From Enteractinococcus coprophilus (GTDB taxonomy: Bacteria; Actinomycetota; Actinomycetes; Actinomycetales; Micrococcaceae), in contig NZ_VFOU01000002.1 in NCBI RefSeq assembly GCF_006716305.1, positions 1-64,000 on the forward strand: 64,000 nucleotides of DNA. The letters are read 5' to 3'. The notes under the pieces were generated by a model. The model did no database searches and was not told the origin of the DNA. It saw only the letters and a program-made list of their open reading frames with translations. A program made the position numbers and the translations under genes. How positions within the stretch are numbered: position 1 is the stretch's first letter; each line of letters opens with the position of its first letter. This document shows, in pieces, positions 28,549 through 37,128 of the stretch.

Positions 28549-31500
28549 TGCGCATCCACGCACTGACCTTCCAGGCCATCGGCCCGTACGCCACCAGTCA
28601 GCACCTGGATTTCACCCAGCTCGACGACGTCGGCCTGTTCCTGCTCGATGGGCCCACCGGCGCCGGCAAATCCACCATCTTGGACATCATCACGTTTGCG
28701 CTCTACGGCAAAGCCGATGACGAACGCAAAAATACCGAACTCCACTCGACACTGGCTGACCCTGGTGTGCCGCCGACCATCCAACTTGATGTCACATTTG
28801 GCACCCGCCGATTTCTGATCGACCGAACCCTGCAGCACTTCGCCTCGCGCCGCGGCGCCAAAGACCCCTCCGACGTCGTCACCCGCCAGGCCGCCATGTC
28901 GCTTGTGGAAATCGTGGCCGGCGAGCATCGCCAGCTGACCACCCGCGTTGATGAGGCCCAGCAGATTCTGCGCGGCGTCATTGGGCTGAGCCGCGAACAG
29001 TTCACCTCGGTTGTGCTGCTGCCTCAGGGTGAGTTCGCGCGATTCTTGAAGGCCTCGAGTTCCGATCGCGCCGAAATTCTCAAACAGCTATTCAACACCC
29101 ACCGCTTTGATGAAATCGGCGAGTATCTCGCCGCCGAAGCGAAGACACTCCGCGGCACCGTGGAGGCTGATGCCCAACGACGCCAAACCCTGCGCGCCGG
29201 CATCATCGACACCGCCCAAACCTACGCGGCTGCCGAGCCGGACGCTGCAACACCAAATCTTGAAGACCTGGATGACGCCGAGCTCATTGCCCACGTTGAC
29301 GGTGTGATGACCGAACTGGAAGCTGGCGCACAGCGGCGCGTGCAGCAGTCCCACAGCGTGCTGAAAACTGCTCGCGATGAACTGGCGCGGCTGCAACAGC
29401 AACAGGAACACCTGCGCGAAGCCCAGGAGTACCGCCGTCGTCGCAGCGTCCACGACCAGCAGGCACCCGTCGTGCGCCAGGCCAAACTGGACCTTGAACA
29501 CCACGCCCGCGCCAAGGCCGTCGTCGAGGCGCAACAGCATTGCGACGCGGCTCAGGCCGATCTCACCGACGCCGTGGACACGTTACAACAGCGCTGCGAT
29601 GCCGCCCAACAGGTTCCGATCATTGTGGCCTGGGCGGCCGGGCAGGATATTTTCACCGTTGATGCCTCCGATACCCAGCCGCTGATCGATGGCTGGAAGA
29701 CCGTTGAAGCCGCTGCGATTCGTAGCCTCGAGCAGCTCACACACCACGAGAAAACCCATGCCGCGATCCAATCCGGCCTGCAACAACTTGCCGAGCGCAA
29801 AACCACCCAGCAGACCCTGACCGAACGTATCGTCCAGCTCCAACAGCAATTCGACACGGTCTGTGCACAGTTGACCACGGGTCGTGAGCGGGCCGAACAG
29901 CTCTCCGGCGTGGAGAAAACCCTTGAGGTCGCGACCCGGCAGCTCGAAAATGCTAAGACTCAGCAGACCGCCGCTCGGAACGCCTACGCCGCACAAGCCA
30001 CTGCCGAGGATGCCAAGCGTGTGCGCGATGAGACGAGAGCCGATGCCGAGAAGGCCCTGGAGGACGCCCAAGACCTACTGCGCCGTCGCATTGATGCGGC
30101 CGCCGGATTCCTTGCGGAAAAACTTGAGCCCGGCAAACCCTGTGAAGTCTGCGGTTCGACCACCCACCCGCAACCTGCCGAAGCTCATGACCTCGCCGAG
30201 ATATCCAACGACGCCGTCCAAGAGTCCGAACAGCGTGCAACCCAGGCACGCCGCGCCGCCAACGCCGCCGACGAGACCTACCAAGCCAAGCTACAAGACC
30301 TCCAAGCACTGCAGACTCAGGCCGGCGGGCTCAGCATCGGCGAGGCTGATGCCGCGGCGACGGCAGCGAACCAAACAGTTGACGACGCCCAGCGTCAGGT
30401 CACCGAGCTGACCGAGCTCGGTGCGCGCATTAAGGACCAAGACACCCAAACGGAACAACTGCGCGAAGACAAAGCCACCGCCCAGCAGCAGCTCACCGAG
30501 ATCACCACGCAGATCACCTCCCAGACCACCGAACTTGACCAACTGCAGCAAAACCTCACCGACGCGCTGGGCGACTATGACAGCGTTGCAGCCTTCCGGG
30601 TCGCCGTAGAACCGGCGCACCGGCTGGTCGGCCAAATCGTGCGCGCTGGCGATGCCGTGACCACCGCCGTCGCCACCCATACCACCGCCCAGCAGCGCGT
30701 CAACGACGCACTAGCCGACTCAGCGACCAAGGACCACCCGGCGTATGAGCATGCTGCCCAAGCGCGCGAGCACCTGTTAGACCCTGCCACGCAAAGTGAG
30801 TACGAAACGCTGGTGCGGCAGTGGACCACCGAAGGTGATCGCCTTGCTGAAAAAGCCGGCCAGACCGCCGTGATTGCGGGTCTGCAATTGCTGCAAGACG
30901 ACGTTGCTGAACCATCGCAAGAGGTGCTTGATACCGCCCACGAAGCCCAGCGCGCCGCCGAACAGGCACTGTCCGAGGCTACCCGTGAACATGGCAGCAT
31001 CCAGGCCACCCAAAACCAGTGCCGCAGTCAACAGGAACTGCTGACCAAGCTGAGCGAGCGTGCCGCCGAACAATTAGCTATCTATGAAGAGCTCGTGGGG
31101 CTGAGCGACGTCGTCGCAGGACGTGGCGAAAACGCCGTGAGCATGCCATTGCGCTCCTTCGTATTGGCCGGGTGGCTAGAACAAGTCGCTGCCAATGCCT
31201 CAGAGCGTTTGACCGGCATGACCGGTGGCCGCTACGAACTCAAACACGCAGTCGGTCAGGGCGGTCGCGGGCACTCGGGGCTGAACCTCGAGGTCATCGA
31301 CCACCTCAACGACACGGTGCGTACCCCCTCCACGCTGTCAGGTGGCGAAACCTTTATGGCCTCGTTAGCCCTTGCACTCGGCCTCGCCGACGCCGTCCAA
31401 GCCCAAGCCGGTGGAGTCGCGATGGACACCCTGTTCATCGACGAAGGCTTCGGGTCGTTAGATGCTGACACCCTAGAAGAAGTCATGGGCGTGCTGGCCG

Positions 31501-31637
31501 CGTTGCAGGACGATGGCCGACTCATCGGCTTGGTGTCGCACGTGGAATCCATGAAACAACAGATCCCACACCGCATCCAAGTCCAAAAATCCCAAGCCGG
31601 TTCGAAGGTTAACATCATCGGTCCGAATCTGGCGTAG
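28548..31637 (+). CDS. sbcC: Exonuclease SbcC (Rad50-like ATPase)
   Basis: 1029 residues. Walker A PTGAGKSTILD (about 36-46), two long coiled-coil arms, a zinc-hook CEVCG near residue 535, and at the C-terminus the ABC signature LSGGETFMASLALALGLAD and Walker B DTLFIDEGFGSLD. It is the ATPase and bridging subunit for SbcD. The arms are rich in Gln and Ala. It is translationally coupled to sbcD. No obvious strong terminator follows; a weak 8-bp pair CCACAAAA / TTTTGTGG (31717-31724, 31754-31761) has a long loop. Confidence 0.96.
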   Translation: MRIHALTFQAIGPYATSQHLDFTQLDDVGLFLLDGPTGAGKSTILDIITFALYGKADDERKNTELHSTLADPGVPPTIQLDVTFGTRRFLIDRTLQHFASRRGAKDPSDVVTRQAAMSLVEIVAGEHRQLTTRVDEAQQILRGVIGLSREQFTSVVLLPQGEFARFLKASSSDRAEILKQLFNTHRFDEIGEYLAAEAKTLRGTVEADAQRRQTLRAGIIDTAQTYAAAEPDAATPNLEDLDDAELIAHVDGVMTELEAGAQRRVQQSHSVLKTARDELARLQQQQEHLREAQEYRRRRSVHDQQAPVVRQAKLDLEHHARAKAVVEAQQHCDAAQADLTDAVDTLQQRCDAAQQVPIIVAWAAGQDIFTVDASDTQPLIDGWKTVEAAAIRSLEQLTHHEKTHAAIQSGLQQLAERKTTQQTLTERIVQLQQQFDTVCAQLTTGRERAEQLSGVEKTLEVATRQLENAKTQQTAARNAYAAQATAEDAKRVRDETRADAEKALEDAQDLLRRRIDAAAGFLAEKLEPGKPCEVCGSTTHPQPAEAHDLAEISNDAVQESEQRATQARRAANAADETYQAKLQDLQALQTQAGGLSIGEADAAATAANQTVDDAQRQVTELTELGARIKDQDTQTEQLREDKATAQQQLTEITTQITSQTTELDQLQQNLTDALGDYDSVAAFRVAVEPAHRLVGQIVRAGDAVTTAVATHTTAQQRVNDALADSATKDHPAYEHAAQAREHLLDPATQSEYETLVRQWTTEGDRLAEKAGQTAVIAGLQLLQDDVAEPSQEVLDTAHEAQRAAEQALSEATREHGSIQATQNQCRSQQELLTKLSERAAEQLAIYEELVGLSDVVAGRGENAVSMPLRSFVLAGWLEQVAANASERLTGMTGGRYELKHAVGQGGRGHSGLNLEVIDHLNDTVRTPSTLSGGETFMASLALALGLADAVQAQAGGVAMDTLFIDEGFGSLDADTLEEVMGVLAALQDDGRLIGLVSHVESMKQQIPHRIQVQKSQAGSKVNIIGPNLA

Positions 31638-31681
31638 CCCACTCCTCGTTCCCATCTACGCCAGTGCAACAGGCCCAAAAC

Positions 31682-31703
31682 GGTGAACCGTCGGTGAACA
31701 GCG
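31682..31703 (-). promoter_or_regulatory. PHO-box-like direct repeat (distal)
   Basis: GGTGAAC at 31682-31688 and again at 31693-31699, exactly 11 bases apart. On the minus strand each is GTTCACC, the core of the PhoP-binding unit described in Streptomyces. Confidence 0.5.
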
Positions 31704-31980
31704 GGAGAGGCAACAACCACAAAAACCTGACTTCATCATGAACCAGCGCACGCTTTTGTGGTGCTGATTGCTCTGACTCGTGCGGTGAGAGAGCCTGGCA
31801 CGCCTGCGTGGCTGAGGTGGCGCATCTTGTTGTTCACTTTGGGGTCGCAGCGGTGAGATTTCCGAGTTTGTGATCAAACCCTCATGTGGGATTTTGACTA
31901 GGCGTTTTGCCCTGTTTCACAACGTGGATGAGCAGGAAAAGGTGTCACAGTTGAGGCCCAAAACCCGACATTGACTCGTT

Positions 31981-32002
31981 GTTTACCTCCGGTTTACCTT
32001 GC
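31981..32002 (+). promoter_or_regulatory. PHO-box-like direct repeat (proximal)
   Basis: GTTTACCTCCG at 31981-31991 followed at once by GTTTACCTTGC at 31992-32002: two 11-base units in plus orientation, 51 bases before the symporter start. They overlap where a promoter would lie downstream of TTGACT 31971. Confidence 0.55.
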
Positions 32003-32052
32003 AGTGTTTCACTAGGCGCGACATCACCCGCAGGAAAGGGAACAACTCGGGT

Positions 32053-33312
32053 ATGAGCCTAGATAACTCGACTGAGCGCCAGATCCTCCACGCTCCGATT
32101 CACGACGCACCTCATCTTGAGGAAGACACCACCCCCGTCAAGCGTCCAGGTCTCCTCGATCGCTTACCTATCACCGGCAGAACCCGGACAATCGTTGAAT
32201 GGTTCTCCGTAGTCTTCGCCGTGTACATTCTGATCACCGCAGTCAGCGTCATTGGATCAGGATTCGGCGCCGCAACCGGTGGCCGCGCAGAAGAAATCTT
32301 CTCATTTGCACAAAACCCCGTCGTTGGTCTGGTCATCGGTATCCTGGCCACCGTGCTGACCCAATCGTCTTCAACGACGACCTCAATCGTGGTGGGCTTG
32401 GTAGCCGGTGGTCTGCCGTTGGGCGCTGCCATCCCCATCCTGATGGGCGCCAACGTCGGCACCACCATGACCTCCACCCTGGTCTCTCTTGGTGCAGCAG
32501 GGGACCGCAACCAGTTTCGCCGCGCATTCACCGCAGCCTCGGTACACGATATGTACAATCTGCTGTCGGTCGCGATCTTCTTCCCACTAGAGTGGGCCTT
32601 TGGAATCCTGGATCGGGTCAGCACGTGGTTTGCTGGTGCGACCATGGGTTCCGACGGCGGCGTCATCGCCACGGTCTTTACGGGCCTTGGGAACGCCGTT
32701 ACCGCGGTGACGGACCCAGGCGCCGATCTCGTGGAAGCCAGCCTGCTTGGTCTCATGCCCCCAATGTGGGCTGGCCTCGCCATGATCGTGTTGGGCGTAG
32801 CGGGCATTCTCCTTGTCATTCGGTTCATTTCCAGCATGCTGAAAGTCCTGCTGGTCGGCAACGTGGAAAAGGTATTCCACAGCGCTATTGGCCGTGGCCC
32901 GATCTCGGGTATCTTCTCCGGTCTGCTCATCACGGTGATGGTTCAATCGTCTTCCACTACCACCTCGCTCGCTGTGCCACTGGCCGCTTCCGGGAAGTTC
33001 TCGATCTGGCAGATTTATCCGTTTACCGTTGGCGCCAACATCGGCACGACCATGACGGCCATGATTGCAGCGTTTGGCTTCTCCGGTTCCGCTGCTGCTG
33101 CGGCCATGACTGCAGCTGCGGTACACCTGTTCTATAACCTCTTCTCTGCACTGGTCATCTTCTGCGTGCCGTTCCTCCGCCCCCTCCCAGTGATCGGAGC
33201 AACCTGGTTGGGGAACCTGGGGGCGAAGAACAAGCTCTATGTCGTCGCCTGGTTGGCAGGACTGTTCGTCGTGCTTCCGGCTATCATGATCGGTATTAGC
33301 TCGCTGTTCTAA
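32053..33312 (+). CDS. Na+/phosphate cotransporter family protein (NptA-like)
   Basis: 419 residues, with a soluble N-terminus of ~40 residues and about nine membrane helices. The family hallmark QSSSTTTS occurs twice, once in each inverted half (LTQSSSTTTSIVVGLV and VQSSSTTTSLAVPLA), each followed by a GANxGTTMT motif (MGANVGTTMTS, VGANIGTTMTA). These bind Na+ and phosphate. ATG 32053 is supported by GAAAGGGA upstream; the open frame begins at 31999 within the promoter. PHO-box-like repeats upstream suggest induction at low phosphate. A small coiled-coil gene follows 25 bases later. Confidence 0.93.
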   Translation: MSLDNSTERQILHAPIHDAPHLEEDTTPVKRPGLLDRLPITGRTRTIVEWFSVVFAVYILITAVSVIGSGFGAATGGRAEEIFSFAQNPVVGLVIGILATVLTQSSSTTTSIVVGLVAGGLPLGAAIPILMGANVGTTMTSTLVSLGAAGDRNQFRRAFTAASVHDMYNLLSVAIFFPLEWAFGILDRVSTWFAGATMGSDGGVIATVFTGLGNAVTAVTDPGADLVEASLLGLMPPMWAGLAMIVLGVAGILLVIRFISSMLKVLLVGNVEKVFHSAIGRGPISGIFSGLLITVMVQSSSTTTSLAVPLAASGKFSIWQIYPFTVGANIGTTMTAMIAAFGFSGSAAAAAMTAAAVHLFYNLFSALVIFCVPFLRPLPVIGATWLGNLGAKNKLYVVAWLAGLFVVLPAIMIGISSLF

Positions 33313-33337
33313 ACCCTTCGGAGACCTAGGAGAAGAT

Positions 33338-33616
33338 ATGACCACGTCTAATCCTTCCGATAGGGCACTGCGCAACCTTACGGATCAGGAACTTTTGGAG
33401 CTGCTCACTAAAACTGATCAGCGCTTGGTGCACTTGCAACACGAAGTACGACGCCGTATGCAAGCTCGTGCACAAGTGGAACGCAGAATTGAACAGCACG
33501 CAGAGATCTCGCGAATGGTCGAGCATCTTGACCAGGCCACCGTAGATTGGCAAAAAGTTCGAGAGTTTTTTCGACATAGTATTGTCGAGACCAAGGATCC
33601 CTGGGGCCAAATGTAA
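33338..33616 (+). CDS. Small coiled-coil protein in operon with Na/phosphate symporter
   Basis: 92 residues, not recognised as a known family. It is mostly helical and charged (LTDQELLELLTKTDQRLVHL, RRRMQARAQVERRIEQHAEI), consistent with a coiled coil, and has no membrane helix or cysteine. It has a good ribosome site (CTAGGAGAAGAT) and is followed by a clear terminator, so it is a real gene, co-transcribed with the symporter 25 bases upstream. It could regulate or tether the transporter (inference). Confidence 0.8.
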   Translation: MTTSNPSDRALRNLTDQELLELLTKTDQRLVHLQHEVRRRMQARAQVERRIEQHAEISRMVEHLDQATVDWQKVREFFRHSIVETKDPWGQM

Positions 33617-33625
33617 CGCTCACCA

Positions 33626-33646
33626 CCCGCCGGCTAGGCGGGTTTT
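33626..33646 (+). terminator. Rho-independent terminator of the phosphate operon
   Basis: Stem CCCGCC (33626-33631) / GGCGGG (33637-33642), 5-base loop, followed by TTTTG. Confidence 0.85.
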
Positions 33647-33663
33647 GTGCGTTAATGCCCCTA

Positions 33664-35364
33664 CTAGGTCTGGAAGAAGTAGTTGACCCGTGGTTGCTGG
33701 TCGGGATCGATCAGCGGGTGGAGTATAAAACGAAATTCGCCGTCCACCTTCGTGATCTTTAAAGCTTGAGCATGTATCGCAGCATGATGATGACTGCACA
33801 GCATGACGCCGTTATCGGTGCTGGTGGCACCGCCACGGGACCACGGTTGGACGTGGTGAATTTCGCATAGCGAGGCCGGCACATGACAGCCTGGAACCGC
33901 GCATCCTCGATCACGAGCCTGGATGGCTCTTCGAATATGCTCACGAAAATGCCGCACAGCGGTCCCCACGGATAATACCTGTTGATTACCTGTTAGCGTG
34001 ACCGGCGTGACCCCAACATCGCAATGCATCCGCAACAAAATATCCGGTGGAAAGTATGGGGTGTACACACCTTGAGAAATCCTCGGATGCAATCGGTCGA
34101 GGTTGTCGTCGTCCAAGATGTCGTCGATACTCGTGGTTTTCGGCGGGGGCAAAGAAATCACATTGTCACCGAGACGGATCGTCGATGGAGGCGTATCAGG
34201 TGGTGGGTGGGTGCCATTGGTGTCACCGGGTACCTCTGCTAGATGAGTCCCTGTGCTGCCCGGACGCGTGTTTTCACGGTCTTTGGCAAGGGTTGCTAGG
34301 AGCCTGTCGCGTTGCGCCGCTGAGATCTCGGGCAGATGATCGCCAATTTCTCGACGCAACCCGTCCAGCAGGGTCGGGTAATCGATCAGGACCAGCATCT
34401 GAGCGTGGGCACCACTGGCCCCACGAAAGCCAGTCTTGTCGAGGTTTGCGGTCACAAACTTCAACGCGTCACACAGCGCGGCCATGCGTCGGTGGCCTCG
34501 GCTGCGCGTATCAAGGTCCGTGTCCCTATCGTCTTTGCCACGCGGGTTTGTACGGCCCATCAAATAGGTTTGCAGTATCTCGTCGCACTCTGGGTCAACC
34601 ACCATCTCGTAGCCGATCGCATTCTTGTTGCCGCGTACCGGCCCGATTCGGCGGACGTCATACATCATATTGGTGTGTGCCTGAATGAAATTCCCCTCGG
34701 GCGGATCGATCGAGGCCAGCAGATCCTTCTTGCGCTGTGAAACATACCGGCTGAATTCTTCCGGTGTAGTGTGTTCAATCTTCTCGGCAAGGTCTTTTTC
34801 AGTGAGCTGGCGAAGCTTGGTGCGGAAGGTTTCGTCTCTGCCTGCCGCCTCCGCATTCCTATCGATCTCGTCCAGCATGGATAGCGCCGACGTCAATTTT
34901 CCGGGATGGACTTGCCCTTGAAACCGACTGAGGATCGGCAGATGCGTCTCACCCACATCGTCTTTGCGTTCGACGTCGGTTACTCGTGCCGGCGTCAGTG
35001 ATGCGGCCAGTCGTAGCCGCGAGGCAGCTTCATTCGCCCGGATCCCGTGGGTCTTTGCAAGAAAATCGGTGGCATCTCGAAAGGCCGTCTTGCCCTGTGG
35101 CAGGTTCACGCAGTCTCGGAGCGGCTCGCGTTCGAATGCGTCTTTGAGCAGTCCGGCGTAGCGGTATTGCAGCGGGGTGGCTGCGCGTAGTGTTTCCTCG
35201 AGTTGTATCGAACGATGTAACACGCCGTCTGTCGGGGCGTCTTCTTCCCGGGCGTCTAGTTCAGTGTAGGCGCCGCGCATGGCCGCGTGGATTTCCTCGG
35301 TGGTGAATGCACCCCAGTCCACGGGACTGTCGACGACGTCGGCGGTCGGTTGTGTTGTGGTCAT
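33664..35364 (-). CDS. DUF222/HNH endonuclease (13E12-type), copy 2
   Basis: 566 residues: DUF222 helical region about 40-300, a Thr/Pro-rich linker near 385-405, and a C-terminal HNH domain (CAVPGCHVPASLCEIHHVQP, SRGGATSTDNGVMLCSHHHAAIH). The catalytic His pair and zinc cysteines look intact. ATG 35364 has a near-perfect AAGGAGGT ribosome site, whereas copy 1 appears leaderless. Sequence identity to copy 1 is low by eye, so these are not recent duplicates. Role unknown; 13E12-type genes are often multi-copy. Confidence 0.87.
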   Translation of the reverse strand: MTTTQPTADVVDSPVDWGAFTTEEIHAAMRGAYTELDAREEDAPTDGVLHRSIQLEETLRAATPLQYRYAGLLKDAFEREPLRDCVNLPQGKTAFRDATDFLAKTHGIRANEAASRLRLAASLTPARVTDVERKDDVGETHLPILSRFQGQVHPGKLTSALSMLDEIDRNAEAAGRDETFRTKLRQLTEKDLAEKIEHTTPEEFSRYVSQRKKDLLASIDPPEGNFIQAHTNMMYDVRRIGPVRGNKNAIGYEMVVDPECDEILQTYLMGRTNPRGKDDRDTDLDTRSRGHRRMAALCDALKFVTANLDKTGFRGASGAHAQMLVLIDYPTLLDGLRREIGDHLPEISAAQRDRLLATLAKDRENTRPGSTGTHLAEVPGDTNGTHPPPDTPPSTIRLGDNVISLPPPKTTSIDDILDDDNLDRLHPRISQGVYTPYFPPDILLRMHCDVGVTPVTLTGNQQVLSVGTAVRHFREHIRRAIQARDRGCAVPGCHVPASLCEIHHVQPWSRGGATSTDNGVMLCSHHHAAIHAQALKITKVDGEFRFILHPLIDPDQQPRVNYFFQT

Positions 35365-35505
35365 GGGGTGCACCTCCTTGGTGTCCCATCGTGGCACTCC
35401 AAGCCACCAGGAGTGAGCTAGGGGGGCCGGCAATGTGGATAACCACACGCAGACTGCCGAGTATCCACAACTGACTCAATGAGCGGAGGAACTCCCTGTG
35501 GGCAC

Positions 35506-35540
35506 AAAAAATCCCAGGCCCGCAATCATCGAGCCTGGGA
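35506..35540 (-). terminator. Rho-independent terminator of mqo
   Basis: On the minus strand TCCCAGGC (35540-35533) pairs with GCCTGGGA (35519-35512), then TTTTTTG: a clean terminator just after the mqo stop. Confidence 0.88.
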
Positions 35541-35554
35541 CTTGTAGGTGAGCG

Positions 35555-37039
35555 TTAGACCAACTGCAACGTCTTGTCGGTTTCCTTGCGAATCTCGGCC
35601 AGCAGGGTCGGGTTATCGTTGAGGCGCTGCCCCAGCGAGGGGATCATCTCATGCAGCGTGGCTTCCCAACCGGTGAAACGGTCTGGGAAACTGCGACGCA
35701 ACAGCTCGACCATGATTGGTGCGGCGGTGGAAGCACCGGGGGAGGCCCCTAGCAGCGCAGCAATCGAACCTTCGGCGCCCGAGACCAGCTCGGTACCAAA
35801 TTGCAGCACGCCACCTTTGACCGGGTCTTTCTTCATAACCTGGACGCGCTGGCCTGCGGTGATCAGTTCCCATTCGCCATCGACGGCGTTGGGGTAGAAC
35901 TCGCGCAGCGTATCAACTTTCTTGCCGTGGGTCTTGGTGACCTCGGAGACCAGGTAGCCGACCAGATCGAAGTTGTCCTTGGCTACGTTGAGCATCGTGC
36001 CCAGGTTATGTGGGCGAACCGACTTCGGCAGGTCGAAGAACGAACCGGTCTTCAAGAAGTTCGTCGAGAATCCGGCATAGGGACCAAACATCAGCGAACG
36101 GCGTCCGTCGACAAAACGGGTGTCCAGGTGTGGCACGGACATCGGTGGGGCGCCGACGGCGGCCTGACCGTACACTTTGGCGTGGTGCTGTTCGATGACA
36201 TCCGGGTTGGTGGAGCGCAAGAACTGCCCGGAGATCGGGAACCCACCAAATCCTTTGGCCTCGGGAATGCCCGAAGATTGCAGCAATTCCAGTGCACCGC
36301 CACCGGCACCGATGAATACAAAGCGTGCCTTGGTGGTGAATTTTTCACCGTTCAAGCGGTCTTTGACGTCGATGGACCAGCGGCCGTCGGTGTCTCGGGT
36401 CAGGCCGGTGACCTTGTGGCCGTAGTGGATTTCGGCGCCGCCGTCGGCCATCTTGTCGATCAGCTGCCGGGTCAAGGCACCAAAATCGACGTCGGTGCCG
36501 TGTTCAAAGCGGGAAGCCGCAACGCGCTGGCCGGAAGCCCGTCCGTCGATCAGCAGGGGCGCCCAGGCGGCGATTTCGTCATGGTCTTCGGTGTGCTGCA
36601 TTTGCTCAAACAACGGGTTCGGCGCCATTGCCTCATACCGGGTTTGCAAGTATTTCGCGTGGTCATCACCCCACACAAAGGACATGTGTGGCAGGGAGTT
36701 AATAAAGCTGTTGGGATCTGTCAGCGTGCCATTGTTGACCAGATGCGACCAGTACTGCAGCGAAACCTGGTACTGCTCATTGATGTTCAACGCTTTGGTG
36801 ATGTTCACGGAACCATCGGGCTGGGCGGGCGCGTAGTTCAGCTCGCACAGTGCGGCGTGGCCGGTGCCGGCATTATTCCACGGGTCAGATGATTCCTGAC
36901 CGGCCTGCTGAAGGTTCTCATACAGTGCGATGGACCAGTTCGGTTCCAGTTCCTTGAGCATGGTGCCCAAGGTTGCCGACATGATCCCACCCCCGATCAA
37001 CACAACATCGACTTCGGGGGATGATCCTGACTGCGGCAC
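35555..37039 (-). CDS. mqo: Malate:quinone oxidoreductase
   Basis: About 494 residues. A membrane-associated FAD enzyme that oxidises malate and passes electrons to the quinone pool. FAD motif [16 protein letters not shown], then [20 protein letters not shown], the strand [15 protein letters not shown] and [13 protein letters not shown]. The open frame reaches 37090; GTG 37039 is chosen because AGGAG lies seven bases upstream and the resulting [18 protein letters not shown] start and length fit the family. ATG 37060 is the alternative. It is monocistronic with its own terminator. Confidence 0.94.
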   Translation of the reverse strand: MPQSGSSPEVDVVLIGGGIMSATLGTMLKELEPNWSIALYENLQQAGQESSDPWNNAGTGHAALCELNYAPAQPDGSVNITKALNINEQYQVSLQYWSHLVNNGTLTDPNSFINSLPHMSFVWGDDHAKYLQTRYEAMAPNPLFEQMQHTEDHDEIAAWAPLLIDGRASGQRVAASRFEHGTDVDFGALTRQLIDKMADGGAEIHYGHKVTGLTRDTDGRWSIDVKDRLNGEKFTTKARFVFIGAGGGALELLQSSGIPEAKGFGGFPISGQFLRSTNPDVIEQHHAKVYGQAAVGAPPMSVPHLDTRFVDGRRSLMFGPYAGFSTNFLKTGSFFDLPKSVRPHNLGTMLNVAKDNFDLVGYLVSEVTKTHGKKVDTLREFYPNAVDGEWELITAGQRVQVMKKDPVKGGVLQFGTELVSGAEGSIAALLGASPGASTAAPIMVELLRRSFPDRFTGWEATLHEMIPSLGQRLNDNPTLLAEIRKETDKTLQLV

Positions 37040-37128
37040 GTTGTAACTCCTGATCCTCATTGATCTGTTCAACTGAACACTTCTAACCATGCAACTCTAC
37101 TACCGGCGCATAGTCAAAACGGAAATCT

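Larger units (their letters stand above)
31638..32052. other. Intergenic region with regulatory repeats before Na/phosphate symporter
   Basis: 415 bases with no convincing gene. They hold two 11-base direct repeats resembling actinobacterial PHO boxes (listed separately), a single half unit GTTCACT at 31832-31838, a -35-like TTGACT at 31971-31976 and, just before the symporter start, the ribosome site GAAAGGGA. Confidence 0.6.

Noticed and set aside
32199-33137. 312-codon plus-strand frame within the Na/phosphate symporter gene
   Set aside because: Different frame of a clearly conserved membrane protein; rich in Arg/His/Ser as shadow frames are.
35801-36892. 363-codon plus-strand frame opposite mqo
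   Set aside because: Antisense to a full-length conserved enzyme, low complexity, no ribosome site or recognisable domain.
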